Source: an uncultured OM182 clade bacterium
GTDB taxonomy: Bacteria; Pseudomonadota; Gammaproteobacteria; Pseudomonadales; Azotimanducaceae
Length of the DNA stretch: 44,177 bases
NCBI GenBank assembly: GCA_905182025.1
Contig: CAJJAA010000039.1
Span: 1 to 44,177 of the forward strand
Direction: 5' to 3'
The notes under the pieces: generated by a model
The model's input: only the letters and a program-made list of their open reading frames with translations
Databases searched by the model: none
Told to the model about the DNA's origin: nothing
Made by a program: the position numbers and the translations under genes
Shown here: positions 13,503 through 26,212 of the stretch, piece by piece
How positions within the stretch are numbered: position 1 is the first letter of the stretch
Layout: each line of letters begins with the position of its first letter

Positions 13503-15605
13503 TCATCGCTCAATAACCCTACGAAAGGGCGGCAAAGCATCTAAGATCAAATTGCCGTAGCGTTGCGTTACAAGCCTGCGATCAAGAATCGTCACCGTGC
13601 CTGTATCAGTCTCAGTTCTCAGTAGTCGCCCACAGGACTGTACCATTCGAAGCGCAGCATCGGGAATCATGATCTCTTGAAAAGAATTACCGCCATTGCC
13701 CTCAATCCATTCACTCAGTGTTGCGCCGACCGGATCATCCGGCACCGCAAAGGGGATTTTAATGATGACAACATGGGTGCAATAGTCTCCTGGCAAATCA
13801 ATACCTTCCGAAAAACTTGCCAAACCGAAGATTACACTTGGCTCTCCTGCGTCAACCTTACGCTTGTGTTGCGCCACAATTTCGGCCTTTGACTGACTGC
13901 CTTGGCTCATTACCCGCGTCAGCAATTCATCTGGCAGGGCTTCGGTTATCCGGTACAACTGTCGCCAGGATGAAAAGAGAACAAGACTACCCAATCCGTT
14001 TTCCAGCAATTCTGGAAGCATCAACGCTACAGCATCGTTGTGATCATCCGCCGTTCTAGGGTCTACAGACATGTGTGGTACCCGCAGAACAGCATTATCT
14101 TGATAACGAAACGGGCTTTGCAGAGCACGAAAGTGATTGCCAGCATCAATGCCTGTACGACGCTGAAATCTTGAAAAATCTTGTCCAACAGCGAGCGTTG
14201 CACTCGTCACTATTGCGCCGAAGCATCGTGACCACAGCAATTCTTGCAACGAATCATGGACAGCAATAGGACTTGCATGAAGCGCCAGCTCGTCACCTTC
14301 ACGAAAATTTACCCACCTGGCTCGCGGCGGCTCGGATACGTTATCCTCCAACATCATTTCTCGCCACAGGTTCATGCAAGCCTCTGCGCGAGCATTCATA
14401 CCAGCAACGACGGGCAACCATTGTTCCAGACTATCTTTTTGACTTTCATCTTCGAGTTCTTCTTCTAAACGATCTTCAAGTATTGCTAGTTGACCCTGTA
14501 ATCGGCCTGTTTCCTGAAACAGCACACGAGCGAGGTCACGATGTCCAAGTTCTAACTGACCACCGGGGAACCGATATCGCATATCCGTATCGTTTCCTTC
14601 CGCAAATTCTCGCAAAGGTTCAAAGAGAATGATGACTTCCTCCAAACGCTGCATCAGGTTAACCACCGAGTCGTCGAATGACGCGATGTTCAATGAACCC
14701 ATATTTCCAAACTCTTCGTTCAATTGATGCAGAATACCGGGTATTTGCTCTAACCAACCCTGAGTACTCCTGATCTGCAGAAAACTGGCAAAATGATTGA
14801 TGGCCTTGTCAGGTAGATGATGGCCCTCATCAAATATATAAATTGTATCTTCAGGCTCTGGTAATACCGCGCCACCGCCCATCATCAGATCAGACATGAC
14901 TAAATCATGATTGGTGACAATACAATCGACTCGATGTATCTGTTCTCTGGCTTTATAAAAGTAACAATTCTCATAGTGAGAGCACTGTCGACCGGTACAT
15001 TGAACATGATCGGTACTCACCGGAAACCACGCGTCATTGGCTATTTCATCTGACCAATTATCCCTGTCACCATCCCAGTCGCCTCGACCAAGCTTCGTGA
15101 GCATCAATTCATACAGGGCTTGATAAGATTCATCGGATTGATACATTTCATCATCGTAAAAAGCGAGGCTCTGATTTGGCGACTGAACGTCTTGAAGTAG
15201 TGAGTCGAGCCTGGATAGACACAGATATCGCCGTCGCCCTTTCGCCAACGTGTAGGAGAAATCGACACCGGAATGCTCCCGTATATCAGGCAGGTCTACA
15301 AACACAATCTGCTCTTGAAGGGCAATGGTCGCTGTCGAGATCACGACAGATTTACCCATTGCTCTGGCGATAGGTAATACCGCCATTGCATAAGCGACTG
15401 TCTTACCGGTACCTGTACCTGCTTCTATGACACACACAGGATGGCTGGAAGTTCTTGTCCCGTCTTCATCCACTTCGATGCGACCCAGCGTATTGGCAAC
15501 ATCTGCAATCATTTGCTTCTGACAATGACGGGCAACATAGCCCTTTGCCTCAAGCAATTGGGAGTAAGCGACTTGAATCTCCGATTTTAGTTCATCGGTT
15601 AACAT
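13503..15605 (-). CDS. dinG: ATP-dependent DNA helicase DinG
   Basis: A 700-residue XPD-like superfamily 2 helicase, close to the 716 residues of E. coli DinG. Walker A is GTGTGKT (63-69). Four cysteines, C129, C203, C208 and C214, have the spacing of the [4Fe-4S] cluster ligands in DinG (74, 5 and 6 residues). The DEAH-type box is DEGH (259-262, DEGHHLPDKA). The C-terminal motifs FGLASFSEGIDLPG and SCGRLLRTETDTGTV are intact. It unwinds DNA 5' to 3', including D-loops, R-loops and forked structures, in repair and transcription-replication conflicts. No clear LexA box was noticed upstream. All key residues are present. Confidence 0.95.
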   Translation of the reverse strand: MLTDELKSEIQVAYSQLLEAKGYVARHCQKQMIADVANTLGRIEVDEDGTRTSSHPVCVIEAGTGTGKTVAYAMAVLPIARAMGKSVVISTATIALQEQIVFVDLPDIREHSGVDFSYTLAKGRRRYLCLSRLDSLLQDVQSPNQSLAFYDDEMYQSDESYQALYELMLTKLGRGDWDGDRDNWSDEIANDAWFPVSTDHVQCTGRQCSHYENCYFYKAREQIHRVDCIVTNHDLVMSDLMMGGGAVLPEPEDTIYIFDEGHHLPDKAINHFASFLQIRSTQGWLEQIPGILHQLNEEFGNMGSLNIASFDDSVVNLMQRLEEVIILFEPLREFAEGNDTDMRYRFPGGQLELGHRDLARVLFQETGRLQGQLAILEDRLEEELEDESQKDSLEQWLPVVAGMNARAEACMNLWREMMLEDNVSEPPRARWVNFREGDELALHASPIAVHDSLQELLWSRCFGAIVTSATLAVGQDFSRFQRRTGIDAGNHFRALQSPFRYQDNAVLRVPHMSVDPRTADDHNDAVALMLPELLENGLGSLVLFSSWRQLYRITEALPDELLTRVMSQGSQSKAEIVAQHKRKVDAGEPSVIFGLASFSEGIDLPGDYCTHVVIIKIPFAVPDDPVGATLSEWIEGNGGNSFQEIMIPDAALRMVQSCGRLLRTETDTGTVTILDRRLVTQRYGNLILDALPPFRRVIER

Positions 15606-15927
15606 TAATTACTCGAATCAAATGATTAGTTTAACACTCTTCCTAAAACCACATAGGGCTATCCTATACTGATCAAATATAAGCCAGTTCAGACCGTAAT
15701 CCGCCTTTTTTCAGCGCCGGACTCCTTACAAACGAGTTACATAGAGCCCTTGACCTTCTTTCTGACAAGACCGATCATCATATTAACAGCCATAACACTG
15801 TCGTTAGGTAACATCTTGCTGACGTAACTATGAGACGTACTGACTGTCGAAGATTTTTTGAGACACAGTATTGAAACAAAGCGATGGAATAAATACTGCA
15901 AAAAGTACTGTAAAACAGGAGTTAAAC
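15606..15927. other. Intergenic region between dinG and the Arg-rich small gene
   Basis: This 322-bp divergent gap holds the promoters of dinG (minus) and of the small plus-strand gene. I see no RNA gene or convincing coding frame. TTGACC at about 15750 with GATCAT 17 bp downstream is a poor promoter match. The frame of the small gene is open back to a TTG at 15871, but the strong ribosome site at 15917-15921 favours the later ATG. Confidence 0.5.
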
Positions 15928-16101
15928 ATGACTATTGAAACAAGCGAAATCGAAAATAAACGTGCACGTTCAGACAGAAGAGACGCTGACCGCAGACAAA
16001 TTGTTCGGCGCTCTGCGAATGAACATGTCGACTTAGAACGTCGTCGTGCCGATTTTCGCCGAGGCCTTCAACGCAGAGTGTTAGCCCGCCGCTCCCGCTA
16101 G
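15928..16101 (+). CDS. Small arginine-rich protein of unknown function
   Basis: A 57-residue protein in which 18 residues are Arg, in pairs or triplets every 4-6 residues (SDRRDADRRQIVRRS, then LERRRADFRRGLQRRVLARR). The N-terminus (MTIETSEIEN) is acidic and the rest is predicted helical and highly basic. A strong Shine-Dalgarno (AGGAG, 6 bp before ATG) shows it is efficiently translated, which argues against a spurious frame. No signal peptide, Cys or known domain is visible. It stands alone between divergent dinG and the convergent transglycosylase. The charge suggests nucleic acid, ribosome or acidic-protein binding, but this is inference. Confidence 0.65.
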   Translation: MTIETSEIENKRARSDRRDADRRQIVRRSANEHVDLERRRADFRRGLQRRVLARRSR

Positions 16102-16117
16102 CAGCGTGGCGTACACT

Positions 16118-16148
16118 GTCGTAAGTCACGTGCAACGACTTATGCGAC
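16118..16148. terminator. Imperfect hairpin 3' of the Arg-rich gene (weak terminator candidate)
   Basis: GTCGTAAGTC (16118-16127) pairs with GACTTA-TG-CGAC (16137-16148) across a nine-base loop, with a two-base bulge. It starts 16 bp after the small gene's stop. No T-tract follows, so it may be an RNA 3' stabiliser or a Rho-dependent end rather than an intrinsic terminator. Confidence 0.4.
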
Positions 16149-16184
16149 GCAAGAACCGATAAAAAAGGCGACAGCAGTAACTTA

Positions 16185-16224
16185 GCTAGAAACTTTTCTA
16201 GCAACCGCCCTAGAAACTATTCTA
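16185..16224. repeat. 24-bp direct repeat with perfect inverted repeat
   Basis: CTAGAAACTTTTCTA (16186-16200) recurs with one change as CTAGAAACTATTCTA (16210-16224), 24 bp later. The first copy lies in GCTAGAAA-CT-TTTCTAGC (16185-16202), a perfect 8-bp inverted repeat. It sits in the convergent gap just before the end of the transglycosylase gene and could fold on either strand. No T-tract is present. Confidence 0.6.
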
Positions 16225-16228
16225 AAAA

Positions 16229-19769
<3,541 letters not shown>

Positions 19770-19814
19770 CAGGAACTCCGTCATAGATTTTGCCTTTCCA
19801 TTCTTACTGCTAGC

Positions 19815-22800
19815 CTAAACAGATGCCATTGCAACTGCTTCATCCACCTCTACCGACACGAGACGAGACACACCGGGCTCATGCATTGTGACACCCATCA
19901 ACTGATCAGCCATCTCCATCGCAATTTTGTTATGGGTGATGTAAATAAATTGAACAGTTTTAGACATCTCTTTAACCAAATTTGAATAGCGTCCAACGTT
20001 CGCGTCATCTAGCGGCGCATCAACCTCATCCAGTAGACAGAAGGGCGCTGGGTTCAAACTAAAAATAGAGAACACTAACGCAATCGCAGTGAGTGCTTTT
20101 TCTCCACCGGATAATAAATGAATACTGGAGTTTCGCTTACCCGGAGGTCTTGCCATAAGTCCAACACCTGTATCGAGTAAGTCTTCGCCCGTCATCTCTA
20201 AGTAAGCATGACCGCCGCCGAATACTTTTGGAAACAGCTGCTGTAGTTTCGTGTTGATCGTATCAAACGTTTCTTTAAATTTGGTTCGCGTTTCAACATC
20301 AATCTTTCGAATCGCGTTCTCAAGTGTCGCAAGTGCCCGCTCTAAATCGTCATTCTGGGCATCAAGATACTGTTTTCTCTCACTCTGAACTTTGAACTCA
20401 TCAATCGCCGCGAGGTTGATCGCACCCAACCTTTGCACTCGATTGCCGATACGAGTCAAATTCTCTTCCCATTCTTGCTCATTTGCTTCTTCTGGAAGGG
20501 TTGTTAGCACGTTGTCTAAATCCTGATTCGCAGCGTCCAATTGTTCTTTAATGGTCGAACGGCGCACTTCCAAAGCTTGCCAATCCATTCGAACTTGACC
20601 AAGACTATTACGTACCTGTTCAACTTCTTCTTCAAATTTCGATCGTTGCTGTTCAAATTCACGAATAGCGTGTTCAACCGCTTCAGATTTTTGTCGAACC
20701 TCAATAAGCCTACTTTCAACTTCCAGACGTTTTTCAAGCTGTTGCTCAAGCTCATGCTTTAGCTGTATTTGTGGCTCCTCACTCTCACTGATGCTCTCTT
20801 CCAAAGTCTGACGTCTCTCAGCAAGAATATTCTGTTGCTCATGGAGTCGTAACATCGCATGTTCTGTCGCGGAAGTCTGAGAAGTTAACGTTTGAATCCT
20901 CAATGCCAATTGATGTGCGTTGTCCCTGCCTTGCCTTGCCTTGGAACGCGCTTCTTCCAGCGCAGACTGTTTCTCATGACGCTCACTTTGCAATTGTTCA
21001 CGGCGTAGTGTGTCATTTTCCATCTGGTCCATTGCATCTTGTAAACCGTTACGATGAATTTTCAACTGAGCCTGATCCGCATCAAGCTGACCGGTACTTT
21101 CTTCGATTTCAGTATTGGCTCGGTGCAAATCGGTTTTAATTTGTTCAGCCTGAAGCTTCTTCGCACCAAGTTGCGCGCGGGTCTCACCAAATGCTCGTTG
21201 CTGTTCAGCATGACGCGCCGCTTGTTGCTCTCGCTCCGCTTCAGCAACCTGCAGGGCTGCAACGCCACCTTCCAGTTCACCCCCTAAATGCTGCACTTCG
21301 GCTTCAAGTGATTCAATATCAATGTTGAGCTGTTCAAGTTCTGCCTGCCGCTTAATGACGCCTGCGGTAGCATCCTGATCACGGCTGACTCTTAGCCAAT
21401 TGTTACCTAACCAAATGCCATCCATGGTGATGACTGATTCTCCCCGTCCAAGACTACTTCTCTTTAGCAGCGCCTCGTCCAGGTTCTGCGCGACATAGAC
21501 GCCGCCAAGTAGATGCTCGAGTTCAAGTTGCGTTTCTACTTTATCCAACAATTTGTCGGAACCTGACACGGTCCCCGCTGAACGATTACCATCTTTTGCC
21601 GAGACAAAATTTAGCGAACCTTTTTCAAAATCCCCTAGAATTGTGCTGACGACATCAAGACCATCAACGCACACAGCTTGAAGATAGTCACCTAGTACAG
21701 TTTCAACCGCGATAGCCCAATCATCGTCAGCCTTAATGAGTTCGCCTAATCGCTCCTGACCTTTCAGGTTATGCCGTTCTAACCAGCTCATTTCAGCATC
21801 ATCTTGCTGACCTAGAGCCGCTTGTTGAAGCGCTTCCAACGATGCTAATCGACCTTTTGAGCCCTGCAGCAATCCACGTTTTTCATCCAAACGTTCCGAC
21901 ACAAATTGATTTTTCTCACGCTGGCCTTCAATGCGGTCAAGTAACTCTTTAAGCTCTTCTTCAATACGTTGAATCTGTAATTCCTGCGTCTCAAGCATGC
22001 CCTCAAGCGGTCCAATCTCTTGCTCAACCGTTGATTCACGCAGGCGGCTGACGTCACTTTGAAGTGATGAGATACGCTGATTTAAACGCTCTATGGATTG
22101 CTCGAGAGACTCTATTCTTGATTGTTGTACCTGACCTTGATTTTGTGACTGAGCGGCGGCCTGGTTGAACGTCTCCCAGTTTTCCTGCCATGTCTGCATG
22201 GACTGCTCTGTCTCAGCCAGCAGGCTCACCGATGCTTCTTCAATCTCTTTAATTTCAGACTGCTGCGGTTCGGTTTGAGACAACTCGTGCTTTAGCTCGC
22301 CAAGCTTCCTCTGATCCGCATCGATGTCTGCACGAATTTTGAACCAATTAGCAGATGCCTCTTCCAAGTCTTTATTGAGCTGTTGGTTGCGCTCATTTTG
22401 AAACTGTATGCTGTCTTCAATACGGGCAATTTCAGTACCATAGTCATAATATTTTTTCTGAACTTCGTTGGTCTGATCACTCATTTCAACCAGCTCATCA
22501 CGTTTTTGTTCTACCTCAGCATCGATTCGACGCTGATCAGCAACCTTTGCTTCCTGTTCAATCTGCAGACGATTAATGTTGTCTTCTTTGGCTTTTGCTT
22601 CCGCCGATATGACGCGCCATTTCAAGCCCAGTAATTGAGACTGAACTTCTCGCTCTTCTTGCTTTAGCTCTTTATATTTCTCAGCGGCTTTTGCCTGTCG
22701 CTCAAGATGATGAATCTGACGCTCCAATTCTTCCCGAAGGTCGCTCAATCGATCAAGATTATCTTTGGTGTGAGAAATACGGCGTTCGGTTTCCTTACGA

Positions 22801-23327
22801 CGTTCTTTGTACTTTGAAATGCCCGCGGCTTCCTCAATATAGACTCGCAGCTCTTCTGGCTTGGCATCGATCAGATTGCTGATCATGCCCTGTTCAATAA
22901 TTGAATAGCTACGCGGACCAAGACCGGTACCCAGGAAAATGTCAGTGATGTCCTTACGGCGACACTTCGTACCGTTCAAATAATAGTTGGACTGCCCATC
23001 ACGGGTAACCTGACGTTTGATCGATATTTCAGTATATGCAGCGTACTCACCGCTCAGGCGCCCTTCTACATTATCGAACATAAGCTCAATACTGGCCTGC
23101 CCGACTGGCTTTCGGGTGGTCGAGCCATTGAAAATGACATCAGCCATAGACTCACCGCGCAAGGTTTTGGCGGAGGACTCCCCCATGACCCAACGAACTG
23201 CATCAATAATATTGGATTTGCCACAGCCATTCGGACCGACGACGGCACAAAGATTTGTGGGAAACGGGACTGTTGTAGGATCTACAAAAGATTTGAAACC
23301 AGCGAGCTTAATTGCCTGCAAACGCAT
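19815..23327 (-). CDS. smc: Chromosome segregation protein SMC
   Basis: A 1170-residue SMC ATPase of full length. Walker A is GPNGCGKSN (about 32-40). Long coiled coils (about 165-500 and 680-1010) flank a hinge near 515-660 (LGELIKADDDWAIAVETVL onward). The C-terminal head has the ABC signature LLSGGEKALTAIAL and Walker B FCLLDEVDAPLDD. The protein compacts and segregates chromosomes, working with ScpA/ScpB, which are not in the window. It is the first gene of the smc-zipA-ligA run. GGAG lies about 12 bp before the ATG. Gammaproteobacteria with SMC rather than MukB are non-enteric, which helps place the organism. Confidence 0.98.
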   Translation of the reverse strand: MRLQAIKLAGFKSFVDPTTVPFPTNLCAVVGPNGCGKSNIIDAVRWVMGESSAKTLRGESMADVIFNGSTTRKPVGQASIELMFDNVEGRLSGEYAAYTEISIKRQVTRDGQSNYYLNGTKCRRKDITDIFLGTGLGPRSYSIIEQGMISNLIDAKPEELRVYIEEAAGISKYKERRKETERRISHTKDNLDRLSDLREELERQIHHLERQAKAAEKYKELKQEEREVQSQLLGLKWRVISAEAKAKEDNINRLQIEQEAKVADQRRIDAEVEQKRDELVEMSDQTNEVQKKYYDYGTEIARIEDSIQFQNERNQQLNKDLEEASANWFKIRADIDADQRKLGELKHELSQTEPQQSEIKEIEEASVSLLAETEQSMQTWQENWETFNQAAAQSQNQGQVQQSRIESLEQSIERLNQRISSLQSDVSRLRESTVEQEIGPLEGMLETQELQIQRIEEELKELLDRIEGQREKNQFVSERLDEKRGLLQGSKGRLASLEALQQAALGQQDDAEMSWLERHNLKGQERLGELIKADDDWAIAVETVLGDYLQAVCVDGLDVVSTILGDFEKGSLNFVSAKDGNRSAGTVSGSDKLLDKVETQLELEHLLGGVYVAQNLDEALLKRSSLGRGESVITMDGIWLGNNWLRVSRDQDATAGVIKRQAELEQLNIDIESLEAEVQHLGGELEGGVAALQVAEAEREQQAARHAEQQRAFGETRAQLGAKKLQAEQIKTDLHRANTEIEESTGQLDADQAQLKIHRNGLQDAMDQMENDTLRREQLQSERHEKQSALEEARSKARQGRDNAHQLALRIQTLTSQTSATEHAMLRLHEQQNILAERRQTLEESISESEEPQIQLKHELEQQLEKRLEVESRLIEVRQKSEAVEHAIREFEQQRSKFEEEVEQVRNSLGQVRMDWQALEVRRSTIKEQLDAANQDLDNVLTTLPEEANEQEWEENLTRIGNRVQRLGAINLAAIDEFKVQSERKQYLDAQNDDLERALATLENAIRKIDVETRTKFKETFDTINTKLQQLFPKVFGGGHAYLEMTGEDLLDTGVGLMARPPGKRNSSIHLLSGGEKALTAIALVFSIFSLNPAPFCLLDEVDAPLDDANVGRYSNLVKEMSKTVQFIYITHNKIAMEMADQLMGVTMHEPGVSRLVSVEVDEAVAMASV

Positions 23328-23735
23328 ATAACTATCTTACTCCGTACAACAAGAGTGCGAGACTCGGATTTATTGTTCTATTTATTGGTTGCTCTAACAT
23401 CAACACCGGATGCTTAGCCTCATTTTTGCTTAAATATTTAAGCAAGCGCAAGCTGCTTTTCCACTTAGATGTGTCTGCTTATGAACACACACCCAGGTTA
23501 CACTGCCATTTCTCGAAAGATCGTCGCCGTAGCGATATTCATCCAAGTCACCATCGAATCTTCAACATCGAAGATCGAAAATACAGTTGCTGATTTTGAC
23601 CAACTGAACCAGAGAAAAGACTCTCTGTTCGAGTGTTCGCAAAACGAGATATTCTAAGCTAATTTCTACTTTGAATCCTTGAATAATTGGTATTAATCGG
23701 CGATTTCGACAAAAAACACCTCAATCACAAAACTT
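23328..23735. other. AT-rich intergenic region upstream of smc
   Basis: No gene, RNA or mobile element was recognised in these 408 bp. It contains the smc promoter region and a perfect 20-bp palindrome at 23426-23445. Short open frames on the plus strand lack ribosome sites and protein-like composition. The serine hydrolase gene ends on its far side with no clear intrinsic terminator. Confidence 0.6.
23426..23445. promoter_or_regulatory. Perfect 20-bp palindrome upstream of smc
   Basis: TTGCTTAAATATTTAAGCAA reads identically on both strands. It lies about 100 bp before the smc start. With no loop it is more like a dimeric protein-binding site than a terminator hairpin, although TTTT precedes it and GCGCAAGC follows. 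The binding protein is unknown. Confidence 0.5.
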
Positions 23736-24959
23736 CTAGTCAGCTTGAGCGACATCCTTTGGCGACAGTCTCTTTTGATAGAGATCGAGATAGTCAAAAA
23801 CAAGGTTGCCAAGATGATTGGGTTCGGAATTTGTCAGGAACACAAAACCGGTTTGTAGTCGACGATTGAAGACCATTTCGCTGCGCATACCACGCACATA
23901 ACCGCCATGCTGAATAAACCCGGGCTCGCCACGATAATCAAAAACACGCCAACCTAGCCCATAGTGCATATTACTAATGCCCTTTCGCCGCGCATAGTGA
24001 GCCTGCTTTCTGGTGGTCTTGATCACGCCGGCATGCAATGTATCGAGCATTTCTGGCGATAGCACCTCAGGTTCGTGACCCAGTTGGGCCAACAACCAAG
24101 CTGTCATGTCATCGATACTTGCGTTAACGCCGGCGGCTGGCGGGATACGGTAATAGTGATCGGTCGTACGTGTCGGTGCCCAACGGTTACCTGTCCATAT
24201 ATGTGGCGCTGCGTGGTTGCTATCTTCCAAAAAGGCAGTGCGACCAAATGACGCGCGCTGCATGTTTAGGGGCTCGAATAGCTTGTCCTTAACGAAGGTC
24301 GCATAATCCTTCCCTGTGTTGGCTTCAACAACATCACCCACTAAACTAAATACGACATTCTGATAGCCATAACACTTACCTGGCGCACAGACAAAATCGA
24401 CCCGATTCAAACGATCGACAATACGTTTGTATGACATATTATCTTCGACCAAATTTGTATAGGCATGCGGCATCAATCCAGATGTCTGAGACATAAGGTG
24501 AGAGAGATTAATCTGATCGCCATAATCCTTGCGTTTGAAGTCAACATTTAGGCTCTGATTGAGTGGTGTTTGCCACGACAGCTGAGATTCTTCGATCAAT
24601 ATTGCAGCGGCAGCCGAAGCAAATGTCTTGGAGATAGAGGCTATGCGAAACAGGGTAAAGGGCGTGATTGGCGTGTCATCGCCCTGCCGCTTAACGCCCC
24701 AGGCCTTTTGCAAGACCACCTCACCATCGACGACCACAACAACCGCCGCACCAGGCGCTTGCTCGACAAGCGGCATGAGCAACGACCGTTCAAGTTCTTG
24801 AACAAACAGTTCATTTCCAAAGGCGATCAGAGGTGACACTAAAGCGATCAGTAACAAACAAAAAAACAGTGGATAGGATGATGCAGAAAAGCGACTAACG
24901 CGATTGAGATTTGATTGAGGCGACACACAAGCGTTCTCAAGGGTGGATCTTGACGCCAT
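23736..24959 (-). CDS. Exported beta-lactamase-fold serine hydrolase (class C/esterase type)
   Basis: A 407-residue protein. A membrane/signal segment (about 29-48) follows a long polar n-region, so it is periplasmic or inner-membrane anchored. The catalytic S-x-x-K is Ser108-Ile-Ser-Lys111 (RIASISKTFAS), the Y-x-N is Tyr199-Gln-Asn201 and the third motif is a HGG-type element (FIQHGGYVRG) in place of KTG. These mark the class C beta-lactamase/DD-peptidase/esterase superfamily. Substrate may be an ester, a D-peptide or a beta-lactam; none can be chosen from the sequence. GGGGAA lies before ATG 24959. It is followed at a distance by nothing cotranscribed. Confidence 0.88.
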   Translation of the reverse strand: MASRSTLENACVSPQSNLNRVSRFSASSYPLFFCLLLIALVSPLIAFGNELFVQELERSLLMPLVEQAPGAAVVVVVDGEVVLQKAWGVKRQGDDTPITPFTLFRIASISKTFASAAAAILIEESQLSWQTPLNQSLNVDFKRKDYGDQINLSHLMSQTSGLMPHAYTNLVEDNMSYKRIVDRLNRVDFVCAPGKCYGYQNVVFSLVGDVVEANTGKDYATFVKDKLFEPLNMQRASFGRTAFLEDSNHAAPHIWTGNRWAPTRTTDHYYRIPPAAGVNASIDDMTAWLLAQLGHEPEVLSPEMLDTLHAGVIKTTRKQAHYARRKGISNMHYGLGWRVFDYRGEPGFIQHGGYVRGMRSEMVFNRRLQTGFVFLTNSEPNHLGNLVFDYLDLYQKRLSPKDVAQAD

Positions 24960-25050
24960 TGCAGTTAGTTCCCCAAATTAAGTGACGCTGATTAAACAAC
25001 ACAAAGCCATGACGATGCATTAAAAATCACATCGCGTTGACATTAAAATG

Positions 25051-25081
25051 GCGGCATTTTTCGACTTTATCAAAATGCCGC
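25051..25081 (-). terminator. Candidate intrinsic terminator after the second alpha/beta hydrolase
   Basis: GCGGCATTTT (25051-25060) and AAAATGCCGC (25072-25081) form a perfect 10-bp stem with an 11-base loop. On the minus strand it begins 17 bp after the hydrolase stop and is followed by CATTTTAATG, a short T-rich tail. It would separate the hydrolase from the serine hydrolase downstream. Confidence 0.6.
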
Positions 25082-25097
25082 AACGACCCAGCCTTTA

Positions 25098-25994
25098 TTA
25101 ATTGTAGGTTCTGTCAGGACGTGAGTGACGCCACTCTGCGAGTAATGTCCGCAGTGCACTGACAAATGCTAGCGGTTGATCAAGGAAGAGATGATGCTGT
25201 GCCTCGGGAATGCCTGCAAATGGAACAGACTCATCCAACACCTTAAACATATAATCAGCAATTTCCTGACTAAATAAATAACTATCTTCACCATAAATAA
25301 CCCCAACTCGACATCGTAAATTTGCGAGGTCCTCATGCTGCTTGTCAGAGAACTCGAATTTACTGAACATCGTGTCATCAAATTTCCAGGTCCAGCCGTT
25401 CTCTACCTCTGTCAACGAATGTGAGCCAATGTAATCTAGGATAAATTGATTATTGCAATCCTGTGGAGGCATCAGTCGAAATCGGCTATGCGCTGCCTCA
25501 TAGGTATCGTAAACCCGCTTTGGCTTAATCGGTGAACGTCTGGGATCTCTTTCCCACTGAAAGTCCGGCGGTCTGACCGCAGAGTCGACAAGCACAATGC
25601 CCGACAATTGATCCTCATAGAGCAAGCCGGTCTTGAGCGTAACGAATCCACCGAAACTATGTCCGACGACAATGGTGTCATTGCCGAAGCCAGCATCATT
25701 TGCGACGGCTGCAATTTGAGCCGCAAAACTCTCCGCTGTATAGCTATCCGCGTAACCACTATCCCCTGCACCGGCAAGATCAATAGCAACAACTCGGTAA
25801 TGTGTCAGGAAAAAGGGCGCAATAAAAGTCCACCAATGCGCATGCGCACCATTGCCATGGACGAACACCAAACCGGGTTTGTCAGCATCGTCTCCCCATG
25901 ACAGATAGTGGATATTGACACCATCTACTTCAATGTTGTTATTCACAAAGGGCGTTTCGATCGCACGTTTAAACCAACCGGGTGTTTCTGACAT
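25098..25994 (-). CDS. Alpha/beta hydrolase (paralogue of the 3.6-4.5 kb hydrolase)
   Basis: A 298-residue cytoplasmic alpha/beta hydrolase from ATG 25994, chosen because AGGAAAA precedes it and its start (MSETPGWF) matches that of the paralogue (MSDTPDWF); the frame is open to 26081. Motifs are VFVHGNGAHAHWW (oxyanion), GHSFGG with nucleophile Ser113 and EAQHHLFLDQP with the catalytic His. The acid is probably in the GVIYGEDS region. It is transcribed away from rdgC and followed by a hairpin terminator, so it appears monocistronic. Substrate unknown; duplication and divergence from the other copy is inferred from shared architecture. Confidence 0.88.
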   Translation of the reverse strand: MSETPGWFKRAIETPFVNNNIEVDGVNIHYLSWGDDADKPGLVFVHGNGAHAHWWTFIAPFFLTHYRVVAIDLAGAGDSGYADSYTAESFAAQIAAVANDAGFGNDTIVVGHSFGGFVTLKTGLLYEDQLSGIVLVDSAVRPPDFQWERDPRRSPIKPKRVYDTYEAAHSRFRLMPPQDCNNQFILDYIGSHSLTEVENGWTWKFDDTMFSKFEFSDKQHEDLANLRCRVGVIYGEDSYLFSQEIADYMFKVLDESVPFAGIPEAQHHLFLDQPLAFVSALRTLLAEWRHSRPDRTYN

Positions 25995-26133
25995 ATGATG
26001 TTTTCCTAGCTGCCTATCATTTTTGGGTGCATTATTCATTTGCTCGAGCTGTTGGACATTCGGCTTAGAGGCGGGCGACATCTTGCCACGACATATCGTA
26101 TGAGTCGATCAAGACGCTGCCATCCGCTTTCGC

Positions 26134-26139
26134 TATAAT
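26134..26139 (+). promoter_or_regulatory. Consensus -10 box (TATAAT) of rdgC
   Basis: TATAAT lies 74 bp before the rdgC ATG. The -35 region (about 26111-26116, AAGACG) is a poor match. An ATG at 26138 inside this box is in frame with rdgC but would lie at or upstream of the transcription start, supporting ATG 26213 as the real start. Confidence 0.5.
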
Positions 26140-26212
26140 GCGGCCTCATTTTGTCTCAACTTGTCACAAGAACCCTTTTTTATTTCTTTCACCCATTGTC
26201 TGGTCCCGATAC

